Shown: piece by piece, positions 60,262 to 64,000 of the stretch
How positions within the stretch are numbered: position 1 is the first letter of the stretch
Layout of the letters: each line of letters starts with the position of its first letter
Assembly (NCBI GenBank): GCA_037043015.1
Contig: CM073331.1
Coordinates: forward strand, 1,633,501 to 1,697,500
Origin: Bryum argenteum
Lineage: Eukaryota > Streptophyta > Bryopsida > Bryales > Bryaceae
Direction of reading: 5' to 3'
DNA: 64,000 bases
Position numbers and translations under genes: made by a program
The notes under the pieces: generated by a model
Seen by the model: the letters and a program-made list of their open reading frames with translations, nothing else
Databases searched by the model: none
Told to the model about the DNA's origin: nothing

Positions 60262-60597
60262 TATCGGGCAAACGATACCGGCAAGCATCGCTTGCATGGA
60301 CAGCATCAATGTCTCCAAACTTGTTCACTTGACTATCTTGGATCTACGTCGTGCAAAAATGAGGAGACTTGAAGGGCTTTGCAAATTGCGGCACTTGGGT
60401 GCACTTGGCTTATATGGTTGTTGTGAGCTTTTGGAATTGCCAGATCTTGACATTCTCCCAAAATTGATTAGGCTTTGTATCAGTCATTGCTACAAGCTTG
60501 CCGACCCTTTTTCCAAGGAAAAATTGCCTCACACTCTGCTGGGTTTCCATTTGGGTGTACGGGACTATGGACACTGTAAGGTATATATGTTGTTCTT
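60262..60597 (+). CDS. LRR segment of the receptor beyond the inverted repeats
   Basis: An open frame that continues to 60628 encodes further LRR sequence: VSKLVHLTILDLRRAKMRRL, LCKLRHLGALGLYGCCELLE and LPDLDILPKLIRLCISHCYK. It reads like the direct continuation of the receptor LRRs. A donor-like site (CACT/GTAAGG, or AAG/GTATAT) lies at about 60594-60600. No intron of matching phase was found that would join it cleanly to 59917, so I cannot say whether it is translated. A possible further exon with open frames lies at 60808-60890. Confidence 0.6.
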
Positions 60598-60678
60598 CTT
60601 CAAAACCATCCATCGTTTTGTAGATTAGTGTGATAATGCTGAATAGGAAAATATATTCATCAAACATAAGTATGGTAC

Positions 60679-60713
60679 TAAACCCTAAACCCTAAACCCT
60701 AAACCCTAAACCC
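60679..60713 (+). repeat. Interstitial telomere-type repeat, five TAAACCC units
   Basis: TAAACCC occurs five times in a row without error. This is the common plant telomere unit (TTTAGGG on the other strand). It lies just behind the last recognisable LRR block. Confidence 0.98.
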
Positions 60714-61185
60714 TTCAAATTATTGTGTGAAAGTAACTTAGGTTGTGGAGACTTTGAATACCTACATTCATTTATTTTGTATCTGTTGACAATGATTTGT
60801 TTAGTGTCTCAACCCTCAACGTCGGGAAAAGAAGGAACAAAATCATGGAAAGGGATGAGAACAATGGAGTGGGGAGATTCTTGGAGAAGGTACAAATGAT
60901 CACCAACCTATTGAAGAACAATGTAAGTGAAGAGTTGGTTACCGTAGGAGTGTAGATATTGTGCCACTTGATGTAAGGTCATTTTGTAAGATATTACTGA
61001 GATCATATACTGTGAATTTCCAAGTATTTAGTTACTATTTTCTAGGGTTTAAAATGTAGAATTATTGTACCACACAAGTAGGCCTTCTTGATAGGAAGTA
61101 CACTTTGTTCTTTAGAGGGCCATGCATGGATAGCCAAAACTTTTCATGTTCACTTTTGTAAGTACACTTTACACGGAATCTTTAG
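60714..61185. other. Spacer behind the receptor gene
   Basis: Open stretches at 60808-60960 (for example GRFLEKVQMITNLLKNN in one frame) might be a last receptor exon, but no phase-consistent acceptor was found. The rest is AT-rich without recognised features. Confidence 0.3.
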
Positions 61186-61800
61186 AATTAGCAAGCACGT
61201 TAGGGTTGGCTCAATTTTAGACAGCCAAATTTGTAGTAAAAGTCAACAACATTTTCGGAGGGGGTCTCTTTTTACCAAAAACTATCGGTTTTTTCAACTA
61301 AAGCAGTGTCCTATCCACATCCACACACCATAATCATGACTATGTGAGCCAAAAACATTGAGGTTTGGATAATTTTTTGAGTGAAATAGGCCCAAAACCA
61401 ATTTTGGCTCTTTGACCGGAAAAAATCACAATAATTGTTACAAGTTATTTAGCATATCAAGTGTGCATTTTGAACGCTTTAAATATGTAGTTTCAGTATC
61501 AAAGCGTTGATTTGTACTATCCTCCCTTAAACAACATGAAATTTGTACTTTTGATGATTTTTAGCAGACCATGAACGACTTTCTGAGTAGCAAAATAGTA
61601 CAAGTATATGTTAGTTCTATATGTTTTTTGAGGTGAAGTACAATAGAATCGTATTGTTCATTGGGTTTGTCGCCATCGTCGCTAAAAAACAAGTACTTTT
61701 CCACTTGGAGGACTTATGAAACCGGCCGTTGAAGTTTATGACCCCTTGCAGAAATAAAAAAGAGACGTACTAAGTGATCCATTGTAGTGTGCTTCTACCC
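61186..61800. mobile_element. Family A foldback element, copy 2 (diverged)
   Basis: The left end (ATTAGCAAGCACGTTAGGGT then TGGCTCA) and right end (GTGATCCATTGTAGTGTGCT then TCTACCC) match both ends of 9230-9841 with substitutions. GACGTACTA before the right end is shared, and the spacing (about 615 bases) is the same. Interior words such as AGTACTTTT are also shared. Its own inverted repeats are now degraded, so it is older than copy 1. Confidence 0.7.
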
Positions 61801-62925
61801 ATAATAATTTGTCAATTGATTGCTTCTAATTAGTCGATTACTTATAAATATATTACCTAATATATTGTACATTATGCATTCTATGCATGCCTCTTTGATA
61901 CCCTCTGTCCTTGGGCACAAAATAGCCTAAGATTGCCCAAACTATCTCCAAAAATTTCTCTAAGGAACTTCTTGTTAAGTTCAGTTTTTACTTGCACCTT
62001 AGATCCGAACAAAATAGTGTTGAAATTGGATTTCTACCTTAGATTTTGATACGTCCATGTTACTTTTTAGCAGAATTTAGATGATACATTTTTGAGTTGG
62101 AATGATTGTTTGAATATATAATTGAGGGGAAAGTTCTACATGTGATGAAGGAAGAAAATGAAAATCATCTTAACTTACAAACTATAAAATAACTTTTCTC
62201 ATTAGGGAATAAAATTCAAGCAAATCTTTGCTAACCTTTGCGTACTATTGTTCTCTACATGATCCTACAATAATTCGATAGATCCTATAATAAATCTATT
62301 TTGAAAACGTTTTTATTGACTTGCTTATTTTAGGAGAATCTTGAAAGTTGCTACCCCCTTGGTCCTTTCGAGGTTGAGAGCTTTATCTTTAGGATTAAGT
62401 CAAGAGTGACGTTTAAGTTGAAGAGTCCCTTGAGGCAATTATTTATTCCATTAAACTTGCCAAAATGATTACAAATTTTCTATTTTTTTCTATGAAGTGT
62501 TCGCTTTTGTGTACCTTCTGTTATTACAAGCCTCACACATGATCTTGTAGTCATCAGATCAAAATAATATTATTGTGCAACATTTCCTCAAGAAAAACTA
62601 CAACTTTTATTTTTATAATGCTTGTTTGAAGCTTTGCTATTTTTCTACGAGCGCTTGTATCTGTGCCCCGGTTTATTCGGTTAGGGCGACTTGGAGCTCC
62701 CGCACTTTCTCTGACCTCATTGCTAACAATCAAAGACGGCGGAATCATGTGATTATGGTACACAGCATTGATGTATCTTCATCAACGAATCATTACCTTG
62801 AGGATAGCATCATTACTAGCTTGATAATACTATTTGTCGACCTTCCATTTCCTTCCCGTTGTACATACTTGTGAATTCGGCGTTTCTTCCCGTTGTACAT
62901 GCATCTTGAAATTTTGATGTTTGCT
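61801..62925. other. AT-rich spacer before the kinase gene
   Basis: No gene was recognised. Overlapping short frames at 62554-62981 on both strands show no domain. The right end should contain the 3' untranslated region of the minus-strand kinase. Confidence 0.4.
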
Positions 62926-64000
62926 TCATTGAACAAGACTGGGTGGTAGCCTGAATCGGCCATCGAGGTGCAGAAGCTCAAACCCCGGGCTGTGGTCTAA
63001 ACTGCTCGCCCGCGAGTTGAAGTTGTCATCCACTCCCAGCATTGCTAGTGCCAGATGGGTCCGAACGTCGGTGGGGCATTTCTGAGAAATGGAGGTTTCT
63101 TCCATGTTCATCTCACCGTCATCAAACTCCTCCTCAAAAACTTCTTCGATTTCCGAGCTCTCCTCTGAGCTTGTGCGGATGTTTGGAAAGATGCCATTGC
63201 TACTGCAAAGAGTTTGCAGCACCTGAAAACAACAGACCATACTGTGTGTCATCAGAACAAGCTGTGAAATGGATGTAATCGTTAAAGTGTGGAGAATGAG
63301 AAGATTATAAGTCTGATAGTTTGTTTGCGGATATTGTAGCTCTTGGCTCGAAAGAAAAGCAGAGATGGACATGAAGCTATGTACAATGTTTCGTAGACTC
63401 CATATACGATTCAAGGTGAAGGAGAACGGAGTAGGTATTATAACATAGCTAGTCGTAGAAAACGTTACTCCAGAATGTCTCAATTTAGCAAGCATGGTCG
63501 CAGCCACCAGGCAATTTTACAAAGAAGCGCAGCACCCAACAGTTACTGCAACCAGGTTTGTGATATCACGAACAACCACGAATGGCGTATGCACGAGGTA
63601 ATTGGATAAAATTAGATCTAGAATGAGATGCATACCCGGCTCATTTGTGGCCTGCGCCGAGGAGATTGTTGAATGCAGAGGGATGCAGCATGTAGCATTT
63701 TTTTCATCTGATCCAAGTCATACGCGCCCTCCAGTCGTGAGTCTACCAACTTTTCCAAATTATTCTCCTTCAGCAAAGGCCTTGCCTGTCGGGAAGACGC
63801 AAATGTGGGTCAATCAAAAAACGGGCGATAAGTTGGTCAGGAATAATAATTCCTCTTCACACTGAAACAACAGTTGGATAAGTTTCCACAGGATTCGCCA
63901 TTTGAGTCAGTTCATCTCATTTTGAGATGCGGGATTCGATTGTGCTTACCCAATTCACAAGATTTTCTTGGCCTTTGTTGTTATGGTCAATTGGTGGCTG
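62926..64000 (-). CDS. Receptor-like cytoplasmic kinase, C-terminal part
   Basis: Three exons of a gene running off the right edge: 64000-63950, 63785-63636 and 63222-62926, all joined in phase 0. The visible protein starts inside the kinase C-lobe. It reads KGQENLVNW, then ARPLLKENNLEKLVD, then LEGAYDLDQMKKMLHAASLC, then RRRPQMSRVLQTL with the conserved Arg of subdomain XI. An acidic tail follows (SSEIEEVFEEEFDDGEMNME), then about 60 more residues ending PPSLVQ. The ARPLL...LDQM pattern resembles plant RLCK class VI (some bind ROP GTPases), but subfamily assignment from this fragment is tentative. The ATP-binding and catalytic loops lie outside the window. Confidence 0.85.

Overview
The window looks like nuclear DNA of a land plant, probably a bryophyte (moss-like) or another non-seed plant. 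Reasons: plant-type gene families (ethanolamine-phosphate cytidylyltransferase with an N-terminal membrane anchor, a plant Gbeta, a TIR-NB-LRR immune receptor, a receptor-like cytoplasmic kinase), spliced genes with GT-AG introns mostly 80-300 bases long, AT-rich spacers full of small terminal-inverted-repeat elements, and an interstitial run of the plant telomere unit TAAACCC. The species assignment is inference. No LTR or other virus-like element was recognised.

Layout. 0.6-3.0 kb: a decayed hAT-type transposase on the minus strand. 4.7-5.1 kb: a small single-exon LysM protein followed by five diverged copies of a roughly 200-base repeat. 6.7-8.6 kb: a three-exon 2-oxoglutarate/Fe(II) oxygenase (minus). 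9.2-9.8 kb: a 612-base foldback element. 10.9-11.1 kb: the last exon of a small tail-anchored membrane protein (minus), with about 90 uninterrupted GAA/TTC triplets beside it. 11.8-12.7 kb: a cluster of related miniature elements. 13.6-16.1 kb: a complete six-exon Gbeta gene. 16.9-32.6 kb (minus): a complete 50-exon gene for a double-cassette DExH RNA helicase of the ASCC3/DExH14 type. 36.5-39.1 kb: a complete eight-exon PECT gene. 42.0-42.5 kb (minus): a one-exon single-pass membrane protein of unknown function. 46.5-49.2 kb: a complete three-exon ESF1-type rRNA processing gene. 51.4-56.3 kb: a tandem segmental duplication riddled with CACTA-like and Harbinger-like miniature elements. 56.9-60.6 kb: a TIR-NB-LRR receptor gene whose LRR region is split by a set of perfect inverted repeats. 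61.2-61.8 kb: a second, diverged copy of the 9.2-kb element. 62.9-64.0 kb (minus): the 3' end of a receptor-like cytoplasmic kinase running off the window.

The genes do not form a pathway. Gbeta is a signalling subunit at the plasma membrane. The helicase is expected in ribosome-quality-control or transcription-coactivator complexes. PECT makes CDP-ethanolamine for phosphatidylethanolamine. ESF1 works in 18S rRNA maturation. The TIR-NB-LRR and the kinase belong to immunity and signalling. The most unusual structures are the hairpin array inside the immune receptor, the dated insertions inside the 51-56 kb duplication, the three upstream ORFs of the Gbeta gene, and the near-uniform phase-0 exon structure of the helicase.

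Exon boundaries were read by eye from GT-AG sites, reading frame and remembered family alignments. No search was run.
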